DNA from: an uncultured Chitinophaga sp.
Lineage (GTDB): Bacteria; Bacteroidota; Bacteroidia; Chitinophagales; Chitinophagaceae
Direction: 5' to 3'
DNA: 64,000 bases
Assembly: GCF_937898475.1 (NCBI RefSeq)
Contig: NZ_CALEJS010000015.1
Span: forward strand, 620,001 to 684,000
A model generated the notes under the pieces. It worked only from the letters and a program-made list of their open reading frames with translations. It did not search any database and was not told the origin of the DNA. Shown piece by piece: positions 17,662 through 27,279 of the stretch. How positions within the stretch are numbered: position 1 is the stretch's first letter; the number at the start of each line of letters is the position of its first letter. The position numbers and the translations under genes are program-made.

Positions 17662-19380
17662 AAAAAGAAAATACCGTTGCGCCAGCGCCAGCTCTTTCAG
17701 CGGTTCGCAGGTAACGGGTTGGCCGTCTACCTTTACTTCGTATGTTTCCGGGTTGACGGTAATATCGGGTGTCTGATCGTTATGGATCAGATCTTTCTTG
17801 GAAATATTGCGGCATCCTGTTACAGGCAGCAGTTGTTTCTGCAGGCCATATTCCCGGGCAATGCCTTTCTGCAGGGAGACCTGGGAAACAAAAGTAACGC
17901 TGGTATGCGTAAGTGCCTTCCCATGCGCGCCGAACATATGCCGGTAGATCACAGGCTGCGGTGTAGGAATGGATGCATTGGGATCGCCCATCTTGCTGGC
18001 CACGATCATTCCGCCTTTGATGATCATTTCCGGTTTGGCGCCGAAAAGAGCCGGCTTCCACAATACCAGGTCGGCTATCTTGCCTGGCTCAATAGAGCCT
18101 ACGTACTGCGCAATACCATGCGCAATAGCCGGGTTGATGGTATACTTGGCCACGTAACGTTTTACACGGAAGTTATCGTTCTCTTTTGCCTGGTCTTCAG
18201 TGAGGGCGCCGCGTTGTTTCTTCATCTTATCAGCCGTTTGCCAGGTGCGGGTGATCACCTCTCCCACGCGGCCCATAGCCTGGGAGTCGGAGCTCATGAT
18301 GCTGAACACGCCCATATCATGCAGGATGTCTTCTGCAGCAATAGTTTCAGGACGGATGCGCGAATCGGCAAAAGCTACGTCTTCGGGCACACGTTTATCA
18401 AGGTGATGGCATACCATCAGCATATCCAGGTGCTCATCTATGGTATTGACGGTGTAGGGACGGGTAGGATTGGTGGATGCGGGTAATACGTTCGGGAAGG
18501 ACGCTGCGCGGATGATGTCCGGTGCATGACCACCCCCTGCACCTTCTGTGTGGAAGGTATGGATAACGCGGCCGTTAATGGCGTTCATGGTATCTTCCAG
18601 GAAACCGGCCTCGTTAAGCGTATCTGTATGAATGGCGATCTGCACATCCAGCTTGTCGGCCACCTGCAAAGAGGCATCTATCACGGCAGGGGTTGCGCCC
18701 CAGTCTTCGTGGATCTTTAGTCCCAGGGCACCCGCTTCCACCTGTTCTTCCAGCGGGGCGGTAGTGGCGCAGTTACCTTTACCAAAGAAGCCCAGGTTCA
18801 TAGGATAACCTTCAGCCGCCTGCAGCATACGTGCTATGTTCCATTTGCCCGGCGTTACGGTGGTAGCGCTGGTGCCGTCTGCCGGACCGGTGCCCCCCCC
18901 GATCATGGTGGTGATGCCACTGAAGAGGGCATGATCTACGAGCTGCGGACAAATAAAATGGATATGCGTATCGATACCGCCAGCGGTGGCTATGAGATTA
19001 CTGCCATTGTGCACTTCAGTGGCAGCGCCAATGATCATCTCCGGATGAACACCGTCCATGGTATCGGGATTACCCGCCTGGCCAATGGCCACGATCCGGC
19101 CATCTTTAATACCGATATCCGCTTTAACGATGCCCCAGTGATCAATGATGATCACGTTGGTGATGAGGAAGTCCAGCACGCCTTCACTGCGCAGGGCGGT
19201 GGCTGACTGGGCCATCCCATCGCGTACGCTTTTGCCGCCGCCGAACTTGCATTCATCGCCATACACGTTATAGTCTTTCTCGATCTCGATGACCAGGTCT
19301 GTATCTGCCAGCCGTATACGGTCGCCCGTGGTGGGGCCGTACATGCTTACATATTTATGTCTGTCTATACTGAGGCTCAC
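17659..19380 (-). CDS. ureC: Urease alpha subunit UreC
   Basis: The 573-residue catalytic subunit, hydrolysing urea to ammonia and carbamate with a di-nickel centre. Nickel-ligand segment THIHFICPQ, the lysine that is carbamylated (Lys222 in GLKIHEDWG), and the active-site flap MVCHHLDKRVPED with histidines near 325-326 are all present, as is RPETIAAED. Length is standard. The start is GTG at 19380, overlapping the ureB stop (GTGA) and giving the expected N-terminus MSLSIDRHKYVSMYGPTTGD. Confidence 0.97.
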   Translation of the reverse strand: MSLSIDRHKYVSMYGPTTGDRIRLADTDLVIEIEKDYNVYGDECKFGGGKSVRDGMAQSATALRSEGVLDFLITNVIIIDHWGIVKADIGIKDGRIVAIGQAGNPDTMDGVHPEMIIGAATEVHNGSNLIATAGGIDTHIHFICPQLVDHALFSGITTMIGGGTGPADGTSATTVTPGKWNIARMLQAAEGYPMNLGFFGKGNCATTAPLEEQVEAGALGLKIHEDWGATPAVIDASLQVADKLDVQIAIHTDTLNEAGFLEDTMNAINGRVIHTFHTEGAGGGHAPDIIRAASFPNVLPASTNPTRPYTVNTIDEHLDMLMVCHHLDKRVPEDVAFADSRIRPETIAAEDILHDMGVFSIMSSDSQAMGRVGEVITRTWQTADKMKKQRGALTEDQAKENDNFRVKRYVAKYTINPAIAHGIAQYVGSIEPGKIADLVLWKPALFGAKPEMIIKGGMIVASKMGDPNASIPTPQPVIYRHMFGAHGKALTHTSVTFVSQVSLQKGIAREYGLQKQLLPVTGCRNISKKDLIHNDQTPDITVNPETYEVKVDGQPVTCEPLKELALAQRYFLF

Positions 19381-19751
19381 GGTAACTGGGTTTTAAATTG
19401 TTGCTGTTGTGCTTTTTCAATGGCGGCCTGCTTTACCGCGGCATCTGTGGTAATGCCCTGGGCCAGGTTGTTGATGCCGATCACCCTTTTGGCGCCGCCC
19501 AGCTCTACCAGCTCCACTACTTTAACTTCGCCGGGCTCAAAACGGACCGCATTGCCGGAGGGCACATTGAGGCGCATACCGAAAGCGGCTGCACGGTCAA
19601 AGGCCATTTGCCGGTTCACTTCAAAGAAATGGCAATGAGAGCCTATCTGTACCGGGCGGTCGCCGGTGTTCACCACTTTGATGGAGACGGTGCGGCGGCC
19701 TTTATTGGCTTCCACCGGTTCATGCTTCAGGAAATATTCTCCGGGTATCAT
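19377..19751 (-). CDS. ureB: Urease beta subunit UreB
   Basis: A 124-residue structural subunit of urease. It begins MIPGEYF and has the conserved strands VVNTGDRPVQIGSHCHFFEVN and FGMRLNVPSGNAVRFEPG. It carries no catalytic residues but is needed for the (ABC)3 assembly. The C-terminal helix, rich in Ala and Gln, is slightly longer than in short homologues. It is 11 nt after ureA and overlaps ureC. Confidence 0.96.
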   Translation of the reverse strand: MIPGEYFLKHEPVEANKGRRTVSIKVVNTGDRPVQIGSHCHFFEVNRQMAFDRAAAFGMRLNVPSGNAVRFEPGEVKVVELVELGGAKRVIGINNLAQGITTDAAVKQAAIEKAQQQQFKTQLP

Positions 19752-19762
19752 ACGGTAAAATT

Positions 19763-20065
19763 TTAACGGATGGGATGATGTACGGTTACCAGCTTGGTAC
19801 CGTCAGGAAAGGTAGCTTCTATCTGGATCTCATGGATCATTTCAGGGATACCTTCCATGACGTCGTCCCGGGTAAGGATGGTTGCCCCGAACTGCATCAG
19901 TTCAGCCACGCTACGCCCGTCGCGTGCGGCCTCCTGTAAACGGCTGCTGATGAGGGCAATGGCTTCCGGGTAATTGAGCTTCAGGCCCCGGGCTTTTCTT
20001 TTTTCCGCCAGTTCGCCTGCCACGTGAAGCAGCAGCTTTTCCGTTTCTCTTGCTGTCAGGTGCAT
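19763..20065 (-). CDS. ureA: Urease gamma subunit UreA
   Basis: A 100-residue subunit, first gene of the urease operon. Conserved parts are MHLTARETEKLLLHVAGELAEKR, GLKLNYPEAIALIS and MIHEIQIEATFPDGTKLVTVHHPI. All three structural genes are separate, as in most bacteria and unlike the fused form of Helicobacter. The operon promoter should lie in 20066-20110; TATTTTTC on the minus strand (20098-20105) is one mismatch from the -7 consensus. Confidence 0.97.
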   Translation of the reverse strand: MHLTARETEKLLLHVAGELAEKRKARGLKLNYPEAIALISSRLQEAARDGRSVAELMQFGATILTRDDVMEGIPEMIHEIQIEATFPDGTKLVTVHHPIR

Positions 20066-20191
20066 ATATATCTTGTTGATTTTCGTGTTATGGATCAGAA
20101 AAATACAATAAAAAGTCGTTATTTGTTAGTGGTCAGATGGAGACTTTAGATAGCGTCCTGAACGGCCGTCTTATTTATTACCTACAACTGT

Positions 20192-20998
20192 ATGAAATAC
20201 TTCCACCTACTGTTGGTAACAGCCGGAGTATGCTGCTACACCCTTGCAGGTGCGCAGCGTTTACCCGAAAGACTGGATACCCTACCTACCACTGCAGGCT
20301 ATCTGCAACAGCCCGCTGAAAGGGCCGCTGATTTTCGTCCCACACTTTGTGGTCTCCTGGTTCCCGGCGCTATGCTGACCTACGGCTTGCTGGCGCTGGA
20401 TAATCACACATTAAGGGATCTTAATTACAGCACCAGGAAAGAGCTGATGGAAGAGCATCCTCACTTTTCCACCACGGTCGACAATTACCTGCAATGGTCG
20501 CCGGCAATCGCAGTGTATGCCCTGAATGCCCTGGGCGCAAAAGGAGAGCACAATTTTGCGGACCGAACGCTTATTTACGGTACTTCCACTTTGATCATGG
20601 CTTCCAGTGTAAAGATCATGAAAAAGCTGATGCATTCCCAAAGGCCGGATGGCAGCAATCACGAGTCATTTCCCAGTGGGCATACCGCCACCGCTTTTGC
20701 CGCCGCGGAATTCATGCGCATTGAATACCAGCACAAGCAACCATTGCTGAGCATGACGGGGTATATAGCCGCTGCCGCTACCGGCGCCCTGCGGATGTAT
20801 AATAACCGTCACTGGCTGAGTGATATTATTGGCGGCGCCGGTGTGGGTATTATGAGCACACAGGCGGCGTATGCGCTTTACCCTGTGATAAAACGCCACC
20901 TGTCTTCTTCCAGGGAGTATAATAACACTATGCTGATGCCATATTACGATCCGGAGTGGAAAACGGCCGGTTTTAAGTTGTTGCTGATCAGTAAGTGA
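20192..20998 (+). CDS. PAP2-family membrane phosphatase, secreted/envelope
   Basis: A 268-residue phosphatase of the PAP2 superfamily with an N-terminal signal (MKYFHLLLVTAGVCCYTLAGAQ). The three phosphatase motifs are present: KKLMHSQRPDG, SFPSGHTATAFA, and RMYNNRHWLSDIIGG. Members remove phosphate from undecaprenyl pyrophosphate, phosphatidic acid or lipid A. Which lipid is used here cannot be told. It is transcribed divergently from the urease operon. A second PAP2 protein lies at 42394-43245. Confidence 0.9.
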   Translation: MKYFHLLLVTAGVCCYTLAGAQRLPERLDTLPTTAGYLQQPAERAADFRPTLCGLLVPGAMLTYGLLALDNHTLRDLNYSTRKELMEEHPHFSTTVDNYLQWSPAIAVYALNALGAKGEHNFADRTLIYGTSTLIMASSVKIMKKLMHSQRPDGSNHESFPSGHTATAFAAAEFMRIEYQHKQPLLSMTGYIAAAATGALRMYNNRHWLSDIIGGAGVGIMSTQAAYALYPVIKRHLSSSREYNNTMLMPYYDPEWKTAGFKLLLISK

Positions 20999-21052
20999 GG
21001 ATAGTGTACCCGAACCGGAGACCTCCGGGCAGCAATGCCATGTAATAAAAAT

Positions 21053-21077
21053 GGTAAGGCCTGCAGGTGGCCTTACC
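21053..21077 (-). terminator. Hairpin GGTAAGGCC/GGCCTTACC, minus-strand terminator
   Basis: A perfect 9-bp stem (21053-21061 with 21069-21077) and 7-nt loop. On the minus strand it is followed by atttttattacat, a T-rich tract, so it probably ends a minus-strand transcript from 21101-21265 or from further upstream. Confidence 0.6.
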
Positions 21078-21100
21078 GTTTACTTTCAGGTAAATGTTCC

Positions 21101-21265
21101 TCAGGGCGTGCAAAGATGCAGGAACTCCGGGATGGATATTTGTCCTTCCACTACATTAAAGATCAGCGTGTCGAAAGTATCCAGGCAATTGGTCGTAATA
21201 GTGCCCGGCTGTATCCAAATTTCGGATTCCCAGGAAAGAATAAGCCGGTAAAGGTACTTTAACAA
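21101..21265 (-). CDS. Possible 54-residue hypothetical protein, TTG start
   Basis: An open minus-strand frame starting TTG at 21265 and ending TGA at 21101-21103. The translation looks protein-like: LLKYLYRLIL near the start, WESEIWIQPGTITTNC in the middle, and FNVVEGQISIPEFLHLCTP at the end. An in-frame TAG lies five codons upstream of the TTG. A minus-strand terminator-like hairpin follows 24 nt after the stop. I recognise no family. It could also be a remnant of a longer gene. Confidence 0.35.
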   Translation of the reverse strand: MLKYLYRLILSWESEIWIQPGTITTNCLDTFDTLIFNVVEGQISIPEFLHLCTP

Positions 21266-21318
21266 TACCTCTGCCGGCTATACGATATTAATATTATTTA
21301 ATTACCTACGATAACAAG

Positions 21319-21510
21319 CTAGGCCTTACGCCGCCTTGCATCCGCCTTGTCTTTCTCATCATACTCATTTTCATCGTAGCCTTCCAGCTGGTTGTTCTTA
21401 TCGTCATTGAACTCCTTTTTAGGCGCCTTTTTATTTACCGGGGCGGCGGCATTCCTGCGTTTTACCTGCTTGATGTCACGTTGCTGCTGCGTTGTTTTCC
21501 TGGTAGTCAT
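21319..21510 (-). CDS. Small highly charged hypothetical protein
   Basis: A 63-residue cytoplasmic protein. The N-terminal half is basic (TRKTTQQQRDIKQVKRRN, VNKKAPKK) and the C-terminal half mixed acidic (YDENEYDEKDKADARRRKA). It has no hydrophobic segment and is probably disordered. The split charge suggests nucleic-acid or ribosome association, but this is inference. ATG at 21510; transcribed divergently from the next gene. Confidence 0.6.
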   Translation of the reverse strand: MTTRKTTQQQRDIKQVKRRNAAAPVNKKAPKKEFNDDKNNQLEGYDENEYDEKDKADARRRKA

Positions 21511-21639
21511 AATGCATGTATTTGATACTGGAAATACGCAGCAAAAACGTTGCCTTAATTTAATATTATTTGTAACTTAGGTTGTATGAAGAACTGATGT
21601 TGCTGTGCTTGCCCTATTTTAACCACAAAGTACCCGGAA

Positions 21640-21906
21640 ATGTTCCTCAAAGACCCGGTCGTTAACGCAATAGCAATTTACCTGGCCTGTAAGATGGTGA
21701 TCGTGTCAGTAATACTGGCATACTATACTGTTTTGAACAAAAAGAACAAACGCCCTAAAGGGAAAGCGGCACCGGATCCCAGGCGAACGGCCGCACCCCG
21801 GCTGGTGCTTACTTTGAAAGAGCATCACAACAGTACCAACGCAACTGGCAGGGAAGTAAGAAATGCCCTGCAGCACACCATCGAAGAGTCTTTTTCCAGC
21901 AATTAG
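21640..21906 (+). CDS. Small single-span membrane protein, unknown function
   Basis: An 88-residue protein with one transmembrane helix (about residues 8-29, AIAIYLACKMVIVSVILAYY) followed by a basic cytoplasmic tail (NKKNKRPKGKAAPDPRR). No family is recognised. Its stop codon overlaps the stop of the convergent gene by 4 nt, so there is no room for a terminator between them. Confidence 0.55.
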   Translation: MFLKDPVVNAIAIYLACKMVIVSVILAYYTVLNKKNKRPKGKAAPDPRRTAAPRLVLTLKEHHNSTNATGREVRNALQHTIEESFSSN

Positions 21907-23504
21907 AAACTGATCCAGGCAATCTGCGCTTTTTTATCCGTACCGGTACGGGTGATCAGGATGGTAGCATACTGCCCGCCGCCGCTGTTGCGGTCAGAGG
22001 CCCCCAGCATACAATAATAGGCCTTATCGGTCTGTGGTGTCCCAAAAAGGAAGAGCCGCTCCCCTTTCCCCTTGTCAAAATAATAACACACGGTATTCGC
22101 TTCTACCAGGTAGCGCAGGGGCTTTTTATTCTCAAAAGTACCGCCCCTGTCAAGGTGCTGAATATAATCATTGAACAGCGTATAGTCGCCATGGCTGGTA
22201 TGTATCAGATCAAATGAGAGGTAAGGCGTGGTGTTCAGCGCAGGTACCCGGTTACGGAACACCCAGGTGCCCCTGTTCTTGCGCTGCAGGTAGAGCGGCC
22301 CAAAAGCGCCGTTGGCGATCTGCATTTTGGGGATCACATACCCGGTATCGGCATTGCCCTGCGGGTCTATGTTACAAACGCGGATGTCATTCAGGTTGGT
22401 ATGCAGCATATTATACACGTTCTTACCCTGGGTGAACTGCTGCATCTGTTCTAACTGCAGCAACAAGCTACCGTCTGCCGCCATGGTGAGCAGCTGCGGC
22501 TGCGCATTATTGGCCGTCAGCTCCGGGGCCAGGGGCCGTTGGTGCTGCAGGCTGCAGCTTACCGGATCCAGGTAGTTCATAAAGAGGTGGCGCTCCTCCG
22601 GTTTGGACTTCGGCTCCGGTGCCGCTGCCAGGAACAGCTGCAGGCGGTTGGCGGCCGGCGCCCATTGCAGGTCGGCATAGGCCCCGCCAAAATTAGCGGT
22701 ATAGTCCAGCGTCTGGTGGGTAAAAGCCTGTTGACCCGCCCGGAGCACAGACACCAGCACCTGCGATTGTGGCGCGTCGCCCGAGCGTTTGGTGTTGAAA
22801 CCTACCGTGCACAGGTACACGCTGCCCGCGCCATTCACGGCCATATCCAGGAAGTTGAAATAAGAATAGGCGTTGTCCGGCAGATTATAATAGGCCTGGT
22901 TCAGCAGTTCGTGTTTGGGCGAAAAGTGCATAACCTGCACCCTTTCGGCCGCGTTCTCTTTGCGAGACAATTCGCCTCCTGCAAAAAGGGCTACGGCATA
23001 GTGGCCGCTGGCAGGATCTTTGGCCACATAACAATCGTGTGAGGCCAGGTTTTCCAGGGCAAAGGCGTCGCGGTGCAATACAGTTGGCAGTTCCCCCAGC
23101 TTATCTTCCTGCACCAGTTGGCCGGTGGCGCCGTCTATGACTATACGAAACAGGGTGGGCTTATATTTAATAAGCTGCTGCAGGAAGACAACCACCTGTC
23201 CGTTGATCTCATATACCCCATCAACTTCCGTATCGTTCATATTCCGGGTATCCCATTGCTTGCCGCTGATCTTTTCTGATACCACCCGTTCCTTCTTCTC
23301 ATTATAGAGGGTTACAGTGATCCCATCATTCTTATCAAGATGAAGATAACAGGTGTTACCGCTGGGTAGTAATACCAGTTTATCCCAGCCATCCGCAGAA
23401 GGCTCAGGAAAGGCCTCGCTCAGGGTTACCTGAGGAGTTTGCGCGCCGGCAGCCAGCGGGCCGCATAAAAAACACATCATCAGCCTGTAAACGTAACGCA
23501 TCAT
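21903..23504 (-). CDS. Exported protein of unknown function, probable beta-propeller
   Basis: A 533-residue protein with an N-terminal signal (MMRYVYRLMMCFLCGPLAAGAQ). I do not recognise the family. The sequence repeats a pattern of short beta-strands with NG/DG turns and phrases such as GNTCYLHLDKNDGITVTLYN, HYAVALFAGGEL and GSVYLCTVGFN, which suggests a beta-propeller-like periplasmic or surface protein. The C-terminus ends KAQIAWISF. It is convergent with the small membrane protein and lies upstream of, and divergent from, the SusC/SusD operon. Confidence 0.7.
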   Translation of the reverse strand: MMRYVYRLMMCFLCGPLAAGAQTPQVTLSEAFPEPSADGWDKLVLLPSGNTCYLHLDKNDGITVTLYNEKKERVVSEKISGKQWDTRNMNDTEVDGVYEINGQVVVFLQQLIKYKPTLFRIVIDGATGQLVQEDKLGELPTVLHRDAFALENLASHDCYVAKDPASGHYAVALFAGGELSRKENAAERVQVMHFSPKHELLNQAYYNLPDNAYSYFNFLDMAVNGAGSVYLCTVGFNTKRSGDAPQSQVLVSVLRAGQQAFTHQTLDYTANFGGAYADLQWAPAANRLQLFLAAAPEPKSKPEERHLFMNYLDPVSCSLQHQRPLAPELTANNAQPQLLTMAADGSLLLQLEQMQQFTQGKNVYNMLHTNLNDIRVCNIDPQGNADTGYVIPKMQIANGAFGPLYLQRKNRGTWVFRNRVPALNTTPYLSFDLIHTSHGDYTLFNDYIQHLDRGGTFENKKPLRYLVEANTVCYYFDKGKGERLFLFGTPQTDKAYYCMLGASDRNSGGGQYATILITRTGTDKKAQIAWISF

Positions 23505-23922
23505 ATGCTCCTAATAGATTATAAATATCAAATATATAATAATTTGTTATTTATCACATCATTAGCAGCGACCGATCACACAAAAATTCATAACGAAACC
23601 TGCCAAATAATTATTAACTTCAATAGAGAATGATTAAAGCGAACGTGCAGATGGAGTTATCAGCACACCAATAAATCAACTAATCTGTGAAGGGGCCTCA
23701 AATATGCATCTATACCGGGACAAATTGCCTACAACGTTGAGCACAGGAAGCAATAATGATCAGCATTTCCGGAGATATTTCATTAGCCGTTTAAGAGCAT
23801 AGCCACTCCCCCCAAAGTGATGTAAGCAACTTATTGTCGGCGCTTATCGTCGACCACTATACGAACCAAAATCGAGATCATTTATGATTTTATCGGACAG
23901 CTATTGTCACATCTACGGATTG
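23505..23922. other. Upstream region of the SusC/SusD operon
   Basis: About 400 nt, AT-rich near 23520-23560. It must carry the promoters of two divergent genes. I found no heptamer element, no strong hairpin and no exact TAnnTTTG box close to the SusC start. No sigma/anti-sigma pair is adjacent. Confidence 0.35.
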
Positions 23923-26900
23923 ATGAAAAGGTTCCGGCTTATGATCCTGGCGTTGAGCATACCGTCGTTATTGCTAACTTATGCCCCAGCCCGTTCCATG
24001 GCCCCCAACTTTTTCCAGGACACAATACCCCATACCAGGGCTAATGGTAAAGTAACAGATGCCACAGACGGCACTTCCCTGCCCGGTGTTACGGTAGAGA
24101 ACCTGGTGACCCACCGGGGCACCTTAACGAATGCAGCGGGTGAATTCTCGCTGGATGCCCGCAGGGGCGACAGCCTGCGCTTTTCTTTCATCGGCAAGGC
24201 TTCTCAGGTGCAGGTATTTTACGGACAACGGCTAAACGTGGCCTTAGGCGCGTTGGAAGGCGTGCTCTCGGAGGTGATCGTTACCGGTTACCAGAACGTT
24301 GAGAAACGAAAGTTTGCCGGTGCTGCCGTAACGCTCAAGGCAGATGACATCAAGCTAAACGGCGTAGCTGATGTGAGCCGTATGCTGGAAGGGAGAGCCG
24401 CCGGTGTATCGGTGCAGAACGTGTCCGGCACTTTTGGCGCTGCGCCCAAAGTACGTGTACGCGGCGCGACCTCCATCAACGGGGATAATAAACCCCTCTG
24501 GGTGGTAGACGGCGTGGTGCTGGAAGACATCATCAACATTTCCAACGAACAGCTGTCCAGCGGCGACCCCACTACCCTGCTCGGATCTGCCGTGGCAGGT
24601 CTGAACGCCAATGACATTGAGAGCTTCGACATCCTGAAAGATGCTGCCGCCGCTGCCCTCTATGGCGCCAGGGCCATGAACGGCGTGGTAGTGATCACCA
24701 CCAAAAAAGGAAGGGCAGGCAAACCGCAGGTAACCTATACCGGTAATTACAGCACCCAGCTAAAACCCAATTACCGGGAATACAATATTATGAACTCCGG
24801 CCAGCAGATGTCTGTACTGGCAGAAGTAGAGCGCAAAGGCGGCCTGAACCCCGACATTCTTGACCGCGCCAATAATGGCGTTTACGGGAAAATGTATGAG
24901 CTGATGAGCGCCGATGCCAATGGCAATTTCCCGCTGCCCAATACGCCTGAAGCAAAAGCCGCTTTCCTGCGGCGTTATGCACTGGCCAATACGGATTGGT
25001 TCGGCTTACTGTTCCGCAATAACTTTATGCAGGAACATTCACTGGCCATTTCCTTCGGTACAGACAGGTCACAATCTTATTTCTCCACCAGTTATTACGG
25101 AGACAATGGCTGGACGGTGGCCGACCGCGTACACCGCTACACGCTTAATTTCCGCAACAACTATAAATTCTCAGACCGGCTCATGGCGGGCTTCTCTACA
25201 CTGGCCTCCGTTCGCCAGCAGAAAGCACCCGGCACCTTATCACGCAATCCTAACCCGGTAACCGGCCAATACGACCGTGATTTTGATATCAACCCCTTTA
25301 ACTATGCCCTTAACAGCAGCCGCACCCTTACCGCTTATGATGAAAAGGGGCAACTGGAATTCTTCCGGCGCAATTTTGCACCCTTCAATATCCTGCATGA
25401 GCTGGATAATAATTACATCGATATTAATGTGGTAGACCTCCGTCTCCAGGGCGATCTTTCTTTCCAGCTGACCAAAGCGCTGCGGTATGAGTTCGTAGGG
25501 GCATTACGGTATGTACGCTCTACCCGCGAACACCAGATCAGGGAAAGCTCCAACATGGCAGAAGCCTATCGCGCAGCCGGCAACTCCACCATCCGGCAGA
25601 ATAACCGCTTCCTGTACAGGGACCCGGATGATCCTGAAGCCGAACCCGTTGTAGTGCTGCCCTACGGCGGCTTCTATAACCGCACCGAAGACCAGCTGCT
25701 GAGTTATGATGTGCGCAATACCCTGGTGTTCAGCCAGACCTTTAACGATGTACACGCACTGAATTTGCTGGGCGGCATGCAGGTAAAATCTGCCGACCGC
25801 CAGAACTTCTCCAATACCGGTTACGGCTACCAGTATGCCAATGGCGGCGTACCGCTTTATGATTATCGCATCCTCAAAGAATCGATCGAGTCTAATTTCC
25901 CTTACTACGGCATGAGCAAAGATTATGACCGTTTCGTGGCCTTTTATGGCACCGGCACCTACTCCTACAAATCTAAATACAACCTGACCGCTACCGGCCG
26001 TTACGATGGCTCCAACCGCCTGGGCCGATCCAACAGGGCCCGATGGCTGCCTACCTGGAGTGTAGGCGCCGCCTGGAATGCAGACCGGGAGCGTTTTCTG
26101 CAAAACCTGAACTGGCTTAACCTGCTCACCATACGCGCCAGCTACGGCCTTACTGCCAGTATGGGGCCCGCCACCAATTCCACCATCGTGCTGAGGAATA
26201 TCAATACCAGCCGCCCCTATCTCACAGAAGTAGAATCTGTGATACAGCTGGCAAACCTGGAAAATGTTGATCTTACCTGGGAAAAACTATACACCGCCAA
26301 CGCCGGCTTTGACGCCAGCCTGTTTGACAACCGCATGAACATGAGCGTGGACGTATACAGCCGCCGGAGCTTTGACCTGATCAGCGTGATCAAAACATCC
26401 GGCATTGGGGGGGAAATGCTCAAGGCAGCCAACTATGCCGATATGGATTCCTGGGGTACAGATGTGCTGATCGGCGGGCGGATCATCCGCCGCAAGAACT
26501 GGGGATGGAGCGCCAACTTCACCTTTGGCTACAACAAGAACAAAATTACCAACGCACGGAACATGCCCGACATCTTCTCACTGGTTGTAGCAGAAGGTGG
26601 TAATAAACAGGGCTACCCCGTGCGCAGCCTGTTCTCGCTAAGGTTCCAGGGACTGGACACGCGGGAAGGAACGCCACAGTTTACCGACCAGACAGGCAAA
26701 ACCAATAAAGACGTTTACCTGCAGGACCTCAGCACCGATTACCTGGTGTATGAAGGCCCCGTAGACCCTGTATTTACCGGGGGCCTCTCTAACACCTTTA
26801 ATTACAAGGCCTTTTCGCTGAATATATTTCTAACTTACCAGGCAGGCAATAAGATACGCCTCTACCCCGCCTTTAAAACGGAATATTCAGACCTGGACGC

Positions 26901-27279
26901 TACTCCGAAAGAGTTCCTGGACCGCTGGGTACTACCCGGCGATGAACGCACCACCAGGGTACCTTCCATACTGGGCGCCTTTGAACAGACCCGGCTGAAT
27001 GGCGCCAGTCCGTATAATAACTACAACTACTCAACAGAACGGGTAGCGCGCGGCGATTTTGTCCGGCTGAAAACGGTTTCGCTCAGCTGGCAATTGCCAC
27101 AGGCGCTGACCCAACGGCTGCGGCTCAGCAACATCAACGTAACCGGCGCCGCCATCAACCCCTGGCTGATCTATTCTGACAGTAAGCTGAAGGGGCAGGA
27201 TCCCGAGTTCTACAATGCGGGCGGTGTAGCACAACCGGTTCAGAAACAATTTACACTCTCACTTAAAGTAGGTATCTGA
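23923..27279 (+). CDS. SusC/RagA-family TonB-linked outer-membrane importer
   Basis: A 1118-residue TonB-dependent porin that imports a substrate captured by its SusD partner. After the signal peptide (MKRFRLMILALSIPSLLLTYAPARS) come a carboxypeptidase-D-like domain (GKVTDATDGTSLPGVTVEN), the TonB-box region (SEVIVTGYQNVEKRKFAGA), the plug (LEGRAAGVSVQNVSG, VRVRGATSINGDNKPLWVVDGV, DAAAAALYGARAMNGVVVITTKKG) and a long barrel ending in FTLSLKVGI. The frame starts at 23884, but the signal-like start at 23923 is better. Substrate is unknown; the metallohydrolase downstream hints at peptides or proteins. Confidence 0.95.
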   Translation: MKRFRLMILALSIPSLLLTYAPARSMAPNFFQDTIPHTRANGKVTDATDGTSLPGVTVENLVTHRGTLTNAAGEFSLDARRGDSLRFSFIGKASQVQVFYGQRLNVALGALEGVLSEVIVTGYQNVEKRKFAGAAVTLKADDIKLNGVADVSRMLEGRAAGVSVQNVSGTFGAAPKVRVRGATSINGDNKPLWVVDGVVLEDIINISNEQLSSGDPTTLLGSAVAGLNANDIESFDILKDAAAAALYGARAMNGVVVITTKKGRAGKPQVTYTGNYSTQLKPNYREYNIMNSGQQMSVLAEVERKGGLNPDILDRANNGVYGKMYELMSADANGNFPLPNTPEAKAAFLRRYALANTDWFGLLFRNNFMQEHSLAISFGTDRSQSYFSTSYYGDNGWTVADRVHRYTLNFRNNYKFSDRLMAGFSTLASVRQQKAPGTLSRNPNPVTGQYDRDFDINPFNYALNSSRTLTAYDEKGQLEFFRRNFAPFNILHELDNNYIDINVVDLRLQGDLSFQLTKALRYEFVGALRYVRSTREHQIRESSNMAEAYRAAGNSTIRQNNRFLYRDPDDPEAEPVVVLPYGGFYNRTEDQLLSYDVRNTLVFSQTFNDVHALNLLGGMQVKSADRQNFSNTGYGYQYANGGVPLYDYRILKESIESNFPYYGMSKDYDRFVAFYGTGTYSYKSKYNLTATGRYDGSNRLGRSNRARWLPTWSVGAAWNADRERFLQNLNWLNLLTIRASYGLTASMGPATNSTIVLRNINTSRPYLTEVESVIQLANLENVDLTWEKLYTANAGFDASLFDNRMNMSVDVYSRRSFDLISVIKTSGIGGEMLKAANYADMDSWGTDVLIGGRIIRRKNWGWSANFTFGYNKNKITNARNMPDIFSLVVAEGGNKQGYPVRSLFSLRFQGLDTREGTPQFTDQTGKTNKDVYLQDLSTDYLVYEGPVDPVFTGGLSNTFNYKAFSLNIFLTYQAGNKIRLYPAFKTEYSDLDATPKEFLDRWVLPGDERTTRVPSILGAFEQTRLNGASPYNNYNYSTERVARGDFVRLKTVSLSWQLPQALTQRLRLSNINVTGAAINPWLIYSDSKLKGQDPEFYNAGGVAQPVQKQFTLSLKVGI

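Larger units (their letters stand above)
20999..21318. other. 320-nt gap with one possible short gene and a hairpin
   Basis: Between the PAP2 gene and a small minus-strand gene. It contains a strong 9-bp hairpin at 21053-21077 and an open minus-strand frame at 21101-21265 listed separately. Nothing else stands out. Confidence 0.4.
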
